Origin: Carettochelys insculpta
Lineage: Eukaryota > Chordata > Testudines > Carettochelyidae
Length of the DNA: 64,000 nt
Assembly (NCBI RefSeq): GCF_033958435.1
Contig: NC_134137.1
Coordinates: 319,609,501-319,673,500 of the forward strand
Reading direction: 5' to 3'
The notes beneath the pieces are model-generated. The model was not told the origin of the DNA. It worked only from the letters and a program-made list of their open reading frames with translations, and searched no databases. Both the position numbers and the translations under genes were made by a program. How positions within the stretch are numbered: position 1 is the first letter of the stretch; the number at the start of each line of letters is the position of its first letter. Shown in pieces: positions 36,535 through 47,654 of this stretch.

Positions 36535-37031
36535 ATTAGAAGGAAGGGTGTAGAGAAATTGGAGAAGGTCCAGAGGAGAGCAACGAGAATGATCAAAGGT
36601 CTAGAGAACATGACCTATGAAGAAAGGCTGAAAGAATTGGGCTTGTTTAGTTTGGAAAAGAGAAGATTGAGGGGGGACATGATAGCGGTTTTCAGGTATC
36701 TAAAAGGGTGTCATAAGGCAGAGGGAGGGAACTTGTTCTTCCTTGCCTCTGAGGATAGAACAAGAGGCAATGGACTTAAATTGCAGCAGGGGAGGTTCAG
36801 GTTGGACATTAGGAAAAAGTTCCTAACTGTCAGGGTGATCAAACACTGGAACGAGTTGCCAAGGGAGGCAGTAGAATCTCCATCACTGGAGATATTTAAG
36901 AAGAGGTTAGATAGATGGCTTTCAGGGATGGTCTAGAAAGTGCTTGGTCCTGCCATGAGGGCAGGGGGCTGGACTCGATGGCCTCTCGAGGTCCCTTCCA
37001 GTCCTGCTCTTCTATGATTCTATTCTATGAT
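36535..37031 (+). mobile_element. Young-looking CR1 LINE 3' fragment with intact C-terminal frame
   Basis: The frame is open from 36508 to its natural stop at 36934. It contains [60 protein letters not shown] and [20 protein letters not shown], the full CR1 ORF2 C-terminus without a break. The 3' region has GGGGGCTGGACTCGATGGCC, CGAGGTCCCTTCCAGTCCTG, and a TTCTATGATTCTATTCTATG tail. The upstream RT is missing, so it is 5'-truncated and not autonomous. It is the best preserved CR1 here. Confidence 0.93.
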
Positions 37032-37190
37032 CTATAAGAAGGTAGCAAAGTACACATCTAAAATCAATGGAAAAATCTCCTGGCCTGTTATAACTGAGAA
37101 CTTGGTCACAGCTGCTATAGGCTATTTTGCGGTAAACAGATAAAAAAGCCTAGTCTACCAAGTCCCTGCCTGAGATTTAGTCCCCTAGAC

Positions 37191-38111
37191 CAGTGGTTCC
37201 CAAACTTTTTGCCATCACACCACCGCTTTTGATTTTTGAGAAACCCTCATGCCTCTCCCTTTTTTACCATCATCCAACCTCCATTTTAATAAACAATTCA
37301 ATTAATAATTTAAAAGAAAGTTGATATAAAACTTGATATAAAAATGCTATTTAAAATTAAAAGTAAGCACAAATCATTTTTCTGGGCCCCTTGTGGGTGC
37401 CTGGTGTAGCCCCAGCTGGCCAGCTGCCTGAGCCCCGTGCCACCTGCCAGAGCTGCCCATGCCAGCCACCCACACACCCACTTGAGTTCTGTGCTGCCAG
37501 AACCACGTGCCTGAGCTGACCAAGACCCCTGCTTCCATGGCCAGCTGCCCACCAGATGCCAGGTCCTCACACCTCTGGGGCCAGCTGTCCGCTCACCAGC
37601 CATCCCTGACTCCCACCTGAGCCATAGGCCAGCCGGACGAGCTGCCCATCTGAGCTCCGCGCTGCCAGGGACAGTCGCCTGCCCGCCAGCCCAAGCCCCA
37701 CAAGCCAGCCACCTGAGCCCCGCAGGCCACAAGCCAGCCACCTGAGTCCCTCCCCTCCCCCAAAACCAGGCACCACCAGCCCCTGCTCTTATCCCACCCC
37801 CATACGCCTCTGGCTCCCCCAAGCCAGGCATCTCCAGCTCCCCTATCTAACCCCTTTCTCCTCATTCTCCTCCTCTCCCTCCCAGTCCACACCCAATTTC
37901 ACCTTTGCAGGAGGCAGCTAGCTCCACATTGGTCTTCACTGGCTGGCTACTTTTTATAGCTGCGCCAGGTCACTCACATAAAATGGCAGGTGCTGAGAGC
38001 CGGAAGCAAAGGCCAGCTTTATCTTGGGGTGGGAGGAATGATGGGGGACTGGGTCACCTCAGCCCCCCCCAGGAATTTCTTCATGCCTACCCCCCAGTTT
38101 GGGAAACCATG
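37191..38111. mobile_element. Non-autonomous hAT (Charlie-type) element, 921 bp, perfect 8-bp TSD
   Basis: The ends are CAGTGGTTCCCAAACT and, from the other side, CATGGTTTCCCAAACT. The 8-bp duplication CCCTAGAC flanks it on both sides (37183-37190 and 38112-38119), the hallmark of hAT insertion. The interior from 37380 to 37870 is very C-rich. It carries overlapping long open frames on the minus strand (for example 37831-37310, 173 codons, Gly/Trp-rich, GWLACGA-like repeats) with no transposase domain. The perfect duplication suggests a fairly recent insertion. Confidence 0.9.
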
Positions 38112-38119
38112 CCCTAGAC

Positions 38120-39773
38120 TACAGATATCCACTTCCTTCCTTGTGTGCATATGTAACTTTCATTAATTTTAATGGGAGTTGCATATATGGATATGATGGC
38201 ACAATTAGGGTTCTGCAGTCATGTGACTGCAAGTCACATTAACAGTAAGAACATTCAAATTCACTAAATATGGAAATGACAAAAAGTCATCCTTAAAGTT
38301 TATGGAACATATTTGCTATATCTTTTGTATGCCAGACTCAGGACTACTGAGAGAGAAAGCACATACCTCATGTTTTCAGAGGCAAAGGTCTTTGGTTCAG
38401 TTTCTTGGAAGAGTGGACTATTCACATACAAAGAGAACCCTTCTTTTGATGTTTACTGACTTAGATGTCCTTCTACATCTGACTTTCTATTTTTATGTAT
38501 TTTTGCCAGAATGTGTTTATTCATTATATCTTTATTGTAGTTAGAGTTGAAGTGGCATATCCACAGCGTGCTCCAATCCCCAGTGTTTTAAAACTCTCCT
38601 GAACAAATGCATATATTTAAGTTTCAAGAGAAAAACTGACACTTAAACAACTTTTAAATAAAAATAGGTGCAATATTCTTTTTACTTTTACCAAAATTTA
38701 TATTGACATGGAGCGTACACATTTCTTTCTTTCCACTCCACTGGAAACTGAATGTAAACATTACCCCCTAACTCCATTACCCCACACACACCTCTCCAGA
38801 GGAGAAGGAAGAGGAGGTGAAGAAGAAAGTAAGCAGGAAAAAGAAAAGACTTCAACAAAAATAAAGAAAACTTGAGGTAAGGGTACAGAACAATTTTAAA
38901 TCTCTAACTCTTTGTTTTTTGTTGTATAGGATATTATGCTATGGTTTCTCATTAAGGCACTCATATAACTCCTCCTGAGTGACTGAAAGTCTTTCCTTAG
39001 ACTTCAGTGGAAGTTAAAAAAAGGCCTGTGTGGGCATGAAAAAATTATGTAACCCTTCAGCCAGATGCCAATAACAACAGCAAGGGCAAGCTTCAAACTA
39101 TCTAGGGCTCCTTCTCTAAAATAAACAAAACAAGGGACAGAGTCACCACCCAGAAATGAAAACAGAATATCCTGGTTCACGTTGTGGATGAGTCTTCCCC
39201 ACTCAGAAATACTCAGCAGTTCTAGGGAATATGAACCACAACTACTTCCCCCCTAACAAAAACTGGAAAACCAAAAGAAAGAAACATAACAGTATCTATA
39301 GTTACATGCTCTGATTTGGTTTGTATGGACATTCTGGTTAACAACATGTCTCCCTTCAATTAATTGTTCAGCATGCTGTTCCAGAACTCTGGGCACATGT
39401 CTACAGCAGGAGGTTTGTACAAGTCAGAGCAAACCAAACAAAAGGGGTGATGTCATTGTGCCTAGGTTAAAGTTTTGTAAACCCCTGTGGATCCTCTCAT
39501 TGAGGACTAACGTGATTTTAGTTCAATGTACCCTAATCATCCCAAATTACTTTTGGTTATACAAGGTTCTGCAATAGGGAGTAGTGGAAGCAGCAGGGGA
39601 ATTTTTTCTCTTCATCTTTGACTAGAGTCAGTTCTTGTAATAGTTGATCCCAGGGAACAAGTTCTGGTGTTGGGCTGAGATTCTTGAAAGAATGGACTTC
39701 CTGAAGAGTGTGGGTGTAAAAACAAGTTACACTTACTGAAGGAAGTGTGTAGATTTCAATAACTATATATGTA
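38120..39773. other. No recognised feature
   Basis: Includes a purine-rich stretch at 38795-38880 (GGAGAAGGAAGAGGAGG-like). No gene is seen. Confidence 0.4.
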
Positions 39774-40020
39774 GGCTACGTCTACACTAGAAACATCTGT
39801 CTACAGAAGTAACTGTAAGAAGAGATGTTCTGACAAAAGTTCTGATGACAGATTGAGTCTACACATAAAAGTGGATCACTCTTTTGATCTGCTCTTTTGA
39901 CAAAAGTGCCCCCAGCGCATCTACACAGCTTTTTGTAAACAGCTTCTGTTGACAAAATGTATTTTGTGTGTAGATGCTCCACAGGTTTTGCCAACAAAAC
40001 CCTCTAGTGTAGACATAGCC
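39774..40020 (+). mobile_element. TCTGTTGACAGA-type MITE (family C), short copy
   Basis: 247-bp element with ends GGCTACGTCTACACTAGA and, from the other side, GGCTATGTCTACACTAGAGG. Interior motifs are CTGTCTACAGAAG, TTTGACAAAAG and CTTCTGTTGACAAAATG. Longer relatives are at 47655 and 49323. Confidence 0.8.
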
Positions 40021-40096
40021 ATAGTGAAATGCTCTGGAAGCAGAACACTATTCTGCTAAAAATAGCAACAAGAGTCACACAGAGTATATATTTTAA

Positions 40097-40540
40097 GGCT
40101 TTGGTGACACTACCCATTCCATTCGGGGGGGTGGGGGGCACAAGTTAATGAGCCACTTGGGAAGATGCTAATGAGGCACTTCCATGAATATGCAGTGCCT
40201 CATTAGCATAATGGCAGCCACATGAGCTTCGAAAGTGCTGGTTTCAAAACGCACGCCACCCATGTGGCTGGGGACGTTTCAGAATGACCCACCTGATTTC
40301 GAAATCCCCTTCTTCTTAAAACCAAATGGGAACAAGGTGCTTTTGAAATCAAGGGGGTTGTTTTGAAAAGCCACCAGCTACATGGGCAGCGTGCATTTTG
40401 AAACCAGCCCTTTCGAAGTGCGCGCAGCCACCATTATGCTAATGAGACACTGCATATTCATGGCAGTGCCTCATTATCATCTGCCGAAGTGGCTCACTAG
40501 CATGCCCCCTCCAAAAGAAGGGGGTAGTGTGGCCACAGCC
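40097..40540. mobile_element. Foldback MITE (family G), 444 bp, TAA duplication
   Basis: Termini GGCTTTGGTGACACTACC and GGCTGTGGCCACACTACC are flanked by TAA on each side (40094-40096, 40541-40543), matching the TWA duplication of PIF/Harbinger transposons. The halves are inverted copies containing GAGCCACTT, GATGCTAATGAGGCACT, CATGAATATGCAGTGCCTC, ATTAGCATAATGGCAGCCAC and TTCGAAA-type blocks. No coding sequence. Confidence 0.85.
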
Positions 40541-40734
40541 TAAGTGTTTAGGCCTGTAGAGCATGCTACTCTACTTCTCTTGCTGCAGTTATGCCTCACA
40601 GTTTACTATTTATATCCATACTAACTGGACAAGCTGCTAAGAGACATACATTTAGAGCACATCCAGTTCTCCTGTCACTGATTTCTCTTCCACTGGGAAG
40701 CTAACTTTTAAGACCCTGGATAACTAGGCAACCA

Positions 40735-40890
40735 GGCCCAACCCAGGGCGGGGGAGGCAGGTGGCAAAGGGGGCGCCTTCCAAAGGGGCCCAGAGCTCCA
40801 GCCGCCACTGCCAAAGTAGCAATGGCAACAGCCAGATCTCTGGGCTCATTTGAAATGCCATGAAGCACTGTACCACCACTCTGTATTGGG
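40735..40890 (+). repeat. Dispersed repeat shared with 26425-26580
   Basis: Same block order as the copy at 26425, same orientation, about 155 bases. Class unknown. Confidence 0.55.
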
Positions 40891-41873
40891 TTCTGAGGGA
40901 GCCAAGCCCCACTCCCACCTTGACCCTCAGCCCAAGATGGCTGTTGGTGCTGCTAGAAGGAACACCAGTATTTTTAGGTCTTTCTAAAAAACCTGGAGCC
41001 ATAACAAAAACTATAAGACTTACAGATCTAAGAAAACAATTTTAATAAAATGAAAACTTAGAATATGTCAGTCTTACAATTTCTGCCCAGGAGACCAGTA
41101 GGTCTTCTTTCTATGCTTGCTGCGATTTCAGCCTTGGGAATGCCATGCTTCATCACCATAAGAGAAAACATTTAACACCCATTAAAACCTCCTGAACCTC
41201 TGGTCCTTCATATATCTGCTTTCACAAATATTCACCAACATCTAGATCAGCTGTCCTGACTGAAATCTTTAAATGCCTCTACAGTATAAATAAAATTAAT
41301 AATGCTAAATGTAGCACAACAGTTTGTACATACACTTATGCCTACAGAGCTGAGAGTAGAAGATGAATATGGTGTTACACAGCAAGAGTACCAAACTGTG
41401 ATATGCTGCAGTATTATCTATAAAGAAATGAGCACTAATTTAATTAGAGCATGAACTTTTCGAAATACAAAGTAAATCAAGGTTATTAGAGGTTATGACT
41501 AATTGGGATGTATTAAAAAACCTAACCCAAGGAGACATGTGACATTTCTGCTCCTCCTGGACTGAGTCCACAAGTGAACTGGATGTGATGGTTATGCTAA
41601 TCATTCAATTAATACTGTGCATAAAATTAGCAAATGAAGAAGATTATCATTGGCAAACATTAATTATGAAGGGATAAAACTGCAGTTGCTTAGCACTGAA
41701 AGCTAACAACTCAGTCCTGTTTCTTGGGGAATACTCCTCACATCTGTGTTTGTTACTTGTGTTACTACACAGTGGAGGAGAATACTAGGCAGTGAGCGTT
41801 TTGCTCCTTATTTATACATCACATTTATAATATTTTGACCTCATCATGTCCTTGATCATGAGTGCTTCTGTTA
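40891..41873. other. No recognised feature
   Basis: AT-rich and unique-looking. Confidence 0.4.
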
Positions 41874-42315
41874 GGCTATGTCTGCTCTACAGAGATCTTT
41901 CAAAAGAAGCCCTTGCAGAAGATGTCTCCTGAAAGAACTTCTTTAGAAAGAGTGCATCCACACCTAAAAAAGCAGATCATAAGAGTGATCTGCTCTTTCA
42001 AAAGAGGGTGTCCACACCACAGCCCCAGCTCTTTTTGAAAGAAAGGGCAAGGATCAAAAAATCAAGGCCCATAAGGACTGCTCTTTTGGGAAAAAAAGGG
42101 AGTGTGGAGCGTCTATGTGTTTTCTTTCTAAAGAAGCTTTTGAAAGAGAGTGCTTTTCCTGAAACAGGAAAGGAGAGTGATTTCAAAAGGAGCACCACAT
42201 TCTTTCAATTTCGAAAGAACACTTTTTATGTGTAGACACTCCACAGGATCTTTTGAAAGAGCCCTGTTTTTTTAAAAAATCTTTCAAAAGAGCTTGCTCA
42301 TGTAGACACACAGCC
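41874..42315 (+). mobile_element. TTTCAAAAG-rich MITE (family B), copy 2, TTA duplication
   Basis: 442-bp element starting GGCTATGTCTGCTCTACAG and ending TGTAGACACACAGCC, flanked by TTA at 41871-41873 and 42316-42318. The interior repeats CTTTCAAAAGA/TCTTTTGAAAG motifs, and both strands carry short chance frames. Related to 5618 and 46934. Confidence 0.85.
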
Positions 42316-44029
42316 TTAGTGTCTAGAGCCCAACCTCATGTGAACTATCTGTAGTAGAAAGTTTGTAACTGTAAAGAGTAAATGGCTCCCACTGAATATG
42401 ATTTTGTTTCATTTTTCCCCTTTCTGGGATAATAAAATAATAATAATTTCTAATATAGTAGCACCCAGAGACTTTAATATTGGCCTTCATTGTGCCAGGC
42501 ACTGTGTAAATATAGGAAGGCACATTTCCTGCCCTTTAGAAGCTCAATCTAAACCACAAAAATCCATGGAATGGAGAAGGATACAATTTACAGGTAAAGT
42601 AATCATGGTGCTTACTGGTACACCGCATGTTAGATCCACATTTTTGTCATGTTTGTAGTCAGATGTTGTGATCTTTGCCTGTGCACAATATATATAGTTT
42701 CATGGACTTCCATGGAACTCTGGATTATTGAATAAAAGGAAGGGCCCACATTTAGTTTATTCCTATTATATTACTGGCAATTTGCTTTCCTAGGGCCGTG
42801 CCCTCAGATGAAGTGGAGAACTAGGGAGAGAAGGGAAGAGTTAAAAAAGAAGGAACGGTGTAATGAGGTACATAGTTAAAGGGCTGTACTGTTAGGAGAG
42901 GAATTGGAAGGACCAACATTCAGCGGTGATACAGCAAATGAGGCACATACACAAGGCACCCGTAACACACAGGAATCCAAACCACTAAAGGGATGACTAA
43001 AGGGGAATATGAAAAATATATAGTAAGACTGAATTGGAATTGGATTTTAAAAAAATGAACAGGATTTTATTTTGTAAGTGATTTGTCTGTTTTTTTAAAA
43101 TTCCATGAATGGTGTCATACAGGTTCAGAGCACTTTGGATGCTAGAACAAGGTGCTGTTCTTGTACAGCCTGAACTAGGCTTAACACAATGGCTTACTTC
43201 GTAAGACTGGCCATAGTTCATTAGGATGTGACCCTGCAAAACAGCAGCTGAATAACCCAGTCCCTGTTCAGAAAAGCACATATGGGGGGGAACTAATTCA
43301 ATGAAAGAGCATTTACTGTACAAAAGCTTATATGAAGAATATAGGACATCAAAGGGGAAAACAAGAAAAATACATGCAAAAACAATTTGTGTGCAGTGAC
43401 ATACCAGGAGATCATAAACTGAAGATTGAGTTTCACTTTCGCAATAAGCAGCAGATAACAAACTGTAAGAAACAGACATTATTCAAAAGTTAGGCTCAAA
43501 TATGATAAAGAACATTGCAGCAGAAGTACTGAAAACACAGCATATAGAAAGCTTTTTCCCCCATAGTTTTCTTAGGTATCAGCAGACTGTAAGCTCTTTA
43601 GGTGTTCTAAGGGCCTTAATTGGTTTTGCTCTTTTTTTTTTCTTCAGGGAGCTGCAAGAAACTTATTAAAGGCTTCAGCATTACGCAGATGCTGTGGCTT
43701 TGTCTCTCTCGACTCCCTTTGAAAGTCTTCTATCTATTTTTACCAACTCTGTGACCCATTCATGTGTAACCACAGCCTCTTGCCACTCTTCAAGTGTCAC
43801 TGAGTCATGGGCGCATTAAATCTCTTCAAATGGGTCTCTTTTCATTTCCTTTCCCAATGTTCCTCCCTTTCTTGCTGCTGCTTGGGGGAAAATCCAGTTA
43901 ATTTAATACATGCTGTAGTCTGTCTGCTAAGGTATTAATGCTCTTGGACTTCAGCCCTCTTTGGGAATTAGTAGAGAGCAAAATGTATTCTTTCAAAAGC
44001 TTCAGAGATGTTTTTGAAGCTCTGCCGGG
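42316..44029. other. Mostly unrecognised; small amniote-wide repeat-like piece at 42450-42560
   Basis: The piece 42450-42560 holds TGTGCCAGGCACTGTGTAAA and CATTTCCTGCCCTTTAGAAG, which resemble an old dispersed repeat common to amniotes (MIR- or L2-type). The rest, including the minus-strand frame 43479-42997, has no recognisable domain. Confidence 0.35.
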
Positions 44030-44320
44030 GGCTGTGTTTAGATTGCCAAGAACTGTCAGCAAAAGATACACAGATTGTACAATGTATTTCCATATCTTTT
44101 GTCAACACTTTTGTTAGGAGAGGCTTTCCCAACACTTGTCCTGTACACATGAGGCCAAATATTGGAACCACCCCCCCCCCCCGTCAAGACATCCCTTCTT
44201 CCTTGTGGAACAAAGTGTACAGGGATTTCACAGAATGCTCCCGACCAGTAGATCTCTTCTGAGAGATCTGCAGTGTGGTCACACACTCTGTCGACAGAAG
44301 CCTACAGTCTATGCATCGCC
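44030..44320 (-). mobile_element. MITE (family D), copy 1
   Basis: It begins GGCTGTGTTTAGATTGCC, and the other end inward reads GGCGATGCATAGACTGTAGG. On the minus strand the order of blocks (GACTGTAGGCTTCTGTCGAC, CTTCTT core, GGAAAGCCTCTCCTAAC, TGACAGTTCTTGGCAATC) follows the copy at 54299. Contains a run of 13 C at 44170. No duplication was recognised. Confidence 0.7.
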
Positions 44321-45080
44321 TGGGAGTTGTTGGGGAACACACACCTAAACTGGGTAGTAATCTGTCCCAGCTCCCATATAAGAGGTGCCCACTGATGTAA
44401 GAGATGAAGTCAGAATGTTATCTGAGCCTCAGCTACACCTGAACTGCTCAGTGACACCACAACTGACAGAAGCAGTAGGGTCTTTAACCCAATTTGAGTG
44501 GTGTGAGGCTGATTCCAAAAGTTGAAACAGTCTGTTTTTTTGGCTTTAAAAATTTGCTTTATGGCCCAAAATACAGTTTAGCTGCAAATGTAAAACAGAT
44601 AAAATACTTCCTAATGAGTTATAAAGATCCAAGAAACTTGCTGTGACAGAACATTATTGAGGTAACACTTTGGGAAGGGTTTATTTATTTGGTTATTTAT
44701 TTATTTAGGGAAAAACTATGTGAACAAGAATAGTATCTGATATTACATAGAGTGGGGACAAGACTACAGTCAACATGCATCCAATTGCAGATGCAGCACC
44801 TCCCCCCATCATTCCTGGCCTTGCATGATTTAGAGGTACGCTACAGGGCATTTAGCAATTACTCTTGGAGCATTCACTTTTGGCAGGCATTGGAGACGAC
44901 CTTGTGGACCAAAGATCTGTTTCAGTATGGCAATCCTTAGTCTCATTTTAAGTATTGCACATGTTGCAGACAGATAGGAAAATCAGTTGGTCCCATTTTA
45001 ATGTATCTTTGATCATTGGTTGTGCTGCTGTAAGTTTTAGTCCATTTCTCTTAGCAATTTTTGTTCTGTCATGTATAAAG
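44321..45080. other. No recognised feature
   Basis: Contains a TTTATTTA microsatellite near 44681-44708. Confidence 0.4.
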
Positions 45081-45294
45081 CAGAGAGAAGTAGCTCAGTG
45101 GTTTGAGCATTGGCCTTGTAAACCCAGGGGTGTGTGTTCAGCCCTAGAGGAGACTATTTAAGGGTGTGAGGCAAATAGATTTTTTTTAAATCTGTTAAGT
45201 ATGGTGCTTGGTCCTGCCAAGAGCGCAGAGGACTGGATCTGATGACCTCTCAAGGTCCCTTCCAGCTCTAAGAGATATGTATATCTCCATATAC
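45081..45294 (+). repeat. tRNA-derived SINE with CR1-like 3' end
   Basis: The head GTAGCTCAGTGGTTTGAGC and TTGTAAACCCAGGGGTGTG is followed by AGGCAAATAGATT. A CR1-like 3' part comes next (GACCTCTCAAGGTCCCTTCC), then the tail AAGAGATATGTATATCTCC. Same family as 15333. Confidence 0.9.
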
Positions 45295-45579
45295 AAGTTT
45301 TGGGATATGATGCTGTTGAATCCACTCAAAAGCTTCCAGTGTTCTCCACAAGCACTTACTCCTCAGTCCTCCACCACCCTTCCAGCTACTTCAAAGCCCT
45401 GGGCTGTACTGTTGCTAAAGGGAAGATGCTTAGGGATGACGAGCTTGTTACAGTTTAGCATTCCATTATATTTCCCACTTTAAGTTTTGCATTCCTTCCA
45501 TTTACAATATCAGGTTGTCTTACAAGTTCAGTCTGTTAAATATCTCTGAATCACACACTCTAATTACATGAATACATAA
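45295..45579. other. Possible LTR or 3' region of the minus-strand Gypsy element
   Basis: By position this could hold the 3' untranslated region or LTR of the element described next. I could not find a matching copy upstream of gag, so this is inference only. Confidence 0.25.
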
Positions 45580-46455
45580 AAACTTGTCCTCTGGCCATCT
45601 CTTAGTTGCTGTGACCGGCTGTGGTCAGTCTTGAGTTAGAATTCCTAAGTCTTCATCTTGTTTTGTATCTACTGGCTGTGGCAATAGTTTGTTCCTCAGA
45701 ACAAACTGCCAGTGTTGATGATTTCTGTTGAACTCTCCATTGTCAATATTGATTACATATCAACCGGGCTCTGCATTCTTTTTCTTTGCAGCAGCTGGAG
45801 TTGTACCTTTTCCCCCCAGCCAATTTGACATAAGCATGTTATCCAGGCTCTAGAGTGGTATATGTTTAACCTTTATATCTAATTTGCCTAGTCTCTTCAT
45901 GTGTGACCGCTCTAGTTCTTTTCCAAAGTTGGACACAGTAGTTCTGAGTTACCTCCCCAGCTGAAGCTGTACTGGAGTACATCAAATAACTGCTCTTGGT
46001 ATTGATCTGTAACTCGGAAGAGCAAGTCATGCATATTTCTGCAGTAGGGTTTTCTTGGTTGTCTATACAGTGCTTATAATCTCTCCATTCACTTGCAGAT
46101 AGGGTGGGCTGCTAATAATATGATCAAAATCATATTTTGTAGGGAATGACAAATTCTTCTGCAGTGACTCGAGGTCTGTTGTCCATCACTAGTTGTTCTG
46201 AAATACTGTGGTGAGCAAAAATGATAATGTCCTCTGAATTTCCAATAATCTGCAGCTAGTCTCTTCCCAAGCCTGGCTGGAAGAGGTTTTATTTTTTAAA
46301 GGGTCTTTATTCTGTGTTGTTCTATTCTGCCATGCTCACATACAGCTATTTCATTGGTTACATCCCTGCTGATGCCTAGCCACTAAACTGACTGGTTGAT
46401 CCTTTCATTACAGGTAGTTAATCCTCAATGATTTTCATGGATCAGGTTTAAAAAT
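45580..46455 (-). pseudogene. Gypsy integrase remnant
   Basis: Minus strand. The trace begins with the integrase zinc-binding module (ILNLIHENH, GLTTCNERINQSV, WLGISRDVTNEIAVCEH at 46450-46340). A short catalytic-core stretch follows (FAHHSISEQLVMDNRPRVTA near 46200, equivalent to the second catalytic Asp region), then DHIISSPPYLQVNGEI with the third acidic position near 46100. The C-terminal part (ELERSHMKRLGKLDIKVKHI near 45900) leads into KLLPQPVDTKQDEDLG. The first part of the core is deleted, and stops are frequent. It belongs with the gag remnant at 48355-47390, because both are on the minus strand in the right order with the RT-RNase H segment lost between them. Confidence 0.8.
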
Positions 46456-46546
46456 TCTCATCTCATTTTGATTGGAATTATAATGTAAACTCCATTTGTT
46501 TCATTTAATTGCCCATTTACCACAAAGTAGATTTTTGTCACCCTTA

Positions 46547-46930
46547 GTCCATGTCTGCACAGTAGCATTATTTCAAAATAAGCTACCCTGGAAGAGATTT
46601 TACAGAATAGCTTATTTTGAAATAAAGCTACTAAACACAAAATACATTTTGAAATAGCTCTCAGCCATTTCGAAATAGAGCGCCTCACACAATATTGCCT
46701 ATTTCAAAAGACAGCCACTAGGTGCACTGTGTCTTATTTAGAAATAGGCTCTATTCCCAATCTACATGGCACCTATTTTGAAATACTTACCTCTGTTTAC
46801 CTATTTCAAAATAAGCCAACCACTATTTCTAAATTATTTTGAAATAGCGGTGGCATTGTGTAGGTGCTCACAAAATTATTCCACAATAAAGTCTGTTATT
46901 TCAAAACAACTTTGCTGTGTAGACATACCC
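46547..46930. mobile_element. TTATTTCAAAATAA-type MITE (family E), copy 1
   Basis: The ends are GTCCATGTCTGCACAGTAGC and, from the other side, GGGTATGTCTACACAGC. The interior is built of TATTTCAAAATA/TATTTTGAAATA motifs in both orientations. The left flank is TTA (46544-46546) and the right flank is TTT (46931-46933), which is also the left flank of the next MITE. Confidence 0.8.
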
Positions 46931-46933
46931 TTT

Positions 46934-47381
46934 GGCTGTGTCTACACTAGCAAGTTCTTCAGAAATATTTTTCAAAAGAAGGAGCTCTTTTGAAATATCC
47001 AGCAGACTGTCTACACACAAAAAGCATTCTTTTGAAACTGAATTGAAAGAACTGGCACTCCTTTCAAACATGCTCTTCCACTCTTGTTTCACAAAGACCA
47101 CCTTCTTTTGAAAGTTTCTCTTGAAATAAAATGTGTGTAGATGCTCTGTGGGCCCTTTTTTCAAAAGAGCAGTCCTCATGGCACCTGATTTTTTGATCCC
47201 TGGCCCATTCTTTTGAAAGAGCAGGGGCTGTGTGGACACTCTTTCAAAAGAGTAGATCACTCTTTTGATCCACTTTTTTGTGTGTGGATGCAACCTTTCA
47301 AATGAAGTTTTTTTGGAAGAGATCTTTGGAAGAGATCCAGAAGGACTTCTTTCGAAAGATTGCTGGGGTGTAGACATAGCC
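46934..47381 (-). mobile_element. TTTCAAAAG-rich MITE (family B), copy 3
   Basis: Starts GGCTGTGTCTACACTAGC and ends GGTGTAGACATAGC, flanked by TTT and TTA (47382-47384). Read on the minus strand it begins like the copy at 5618 (CAGCAATCTTTCGAAAGAAG). The minus frame 47377-46901 (158 codons) is fortuitous. It sits directly against the family E element, sharing its flanking triplet. Confidence 0.85.
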
Positions 47382-47389
47382 TTAGTATC

Positions 47390-47651
47390 CTTTAGATACT
47401 ATGGCTAGCTGCTCTGCAAAGTAATTTAGAAATGCTTGGAATTGCGTGTCTCTCAAGGTTGATATTTTGGTATCTCAAATAGTGAAAAGAAATTATCAGT
47501 TGATCCAATAACCATTCTGTTATTTTCATGTTCAGCATTCCCTTAATGAGTTTTCAGCCAGTGTATGTGGAACTTGTAAAAACATCCACCCATTTTATTC
47601 TCTTTCTTGAATTCTCTGATGAAAACATGCTCTTCATACATCATATTTTTC
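47390..47651 (-). pseudogene. Gypsy gag remnant, second part
   Basis: Minus strand continuation of the gag trace interrupted by the MITE at 47655-48103. Peptide pieces such as YEEHVFIREFKKENK and NNRMVIGSTDN fit the Gypsy gag pattern that ends in a GIRD/GLRD-type motif. The evidence is position plus short matches, so the call is moderate. Confidence 0.45.
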
Positions 47652-47654
47652 TGA

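Noticed and set aside
37310..37831. 173-codon Gly/Trp-rich frame as a possible gene.
   Set aside because: Lies inside a hAT MITE in a C-rich low-complexity core, with other frames also open.
43684..43816. Minus-strand stretch reading VTLEEWQEAVVTHEWVTEL and further helical-looking residues.
   Set aside because: Only about 43 codons between stops, no start, no family recognised. It might be an exon or old repeat remnant but cannot be supported.
44170..44182. Poly-C run as a possible structured or regulatory site.
   Set aside because: A single homopolymer inside a MITE, without G-rich tracts arranged for a quadruplex.
46901..47377. 158-codon minus-strand frame.
   Set aside because: Wholly within a family B MITE; a product of its inverted motifs.
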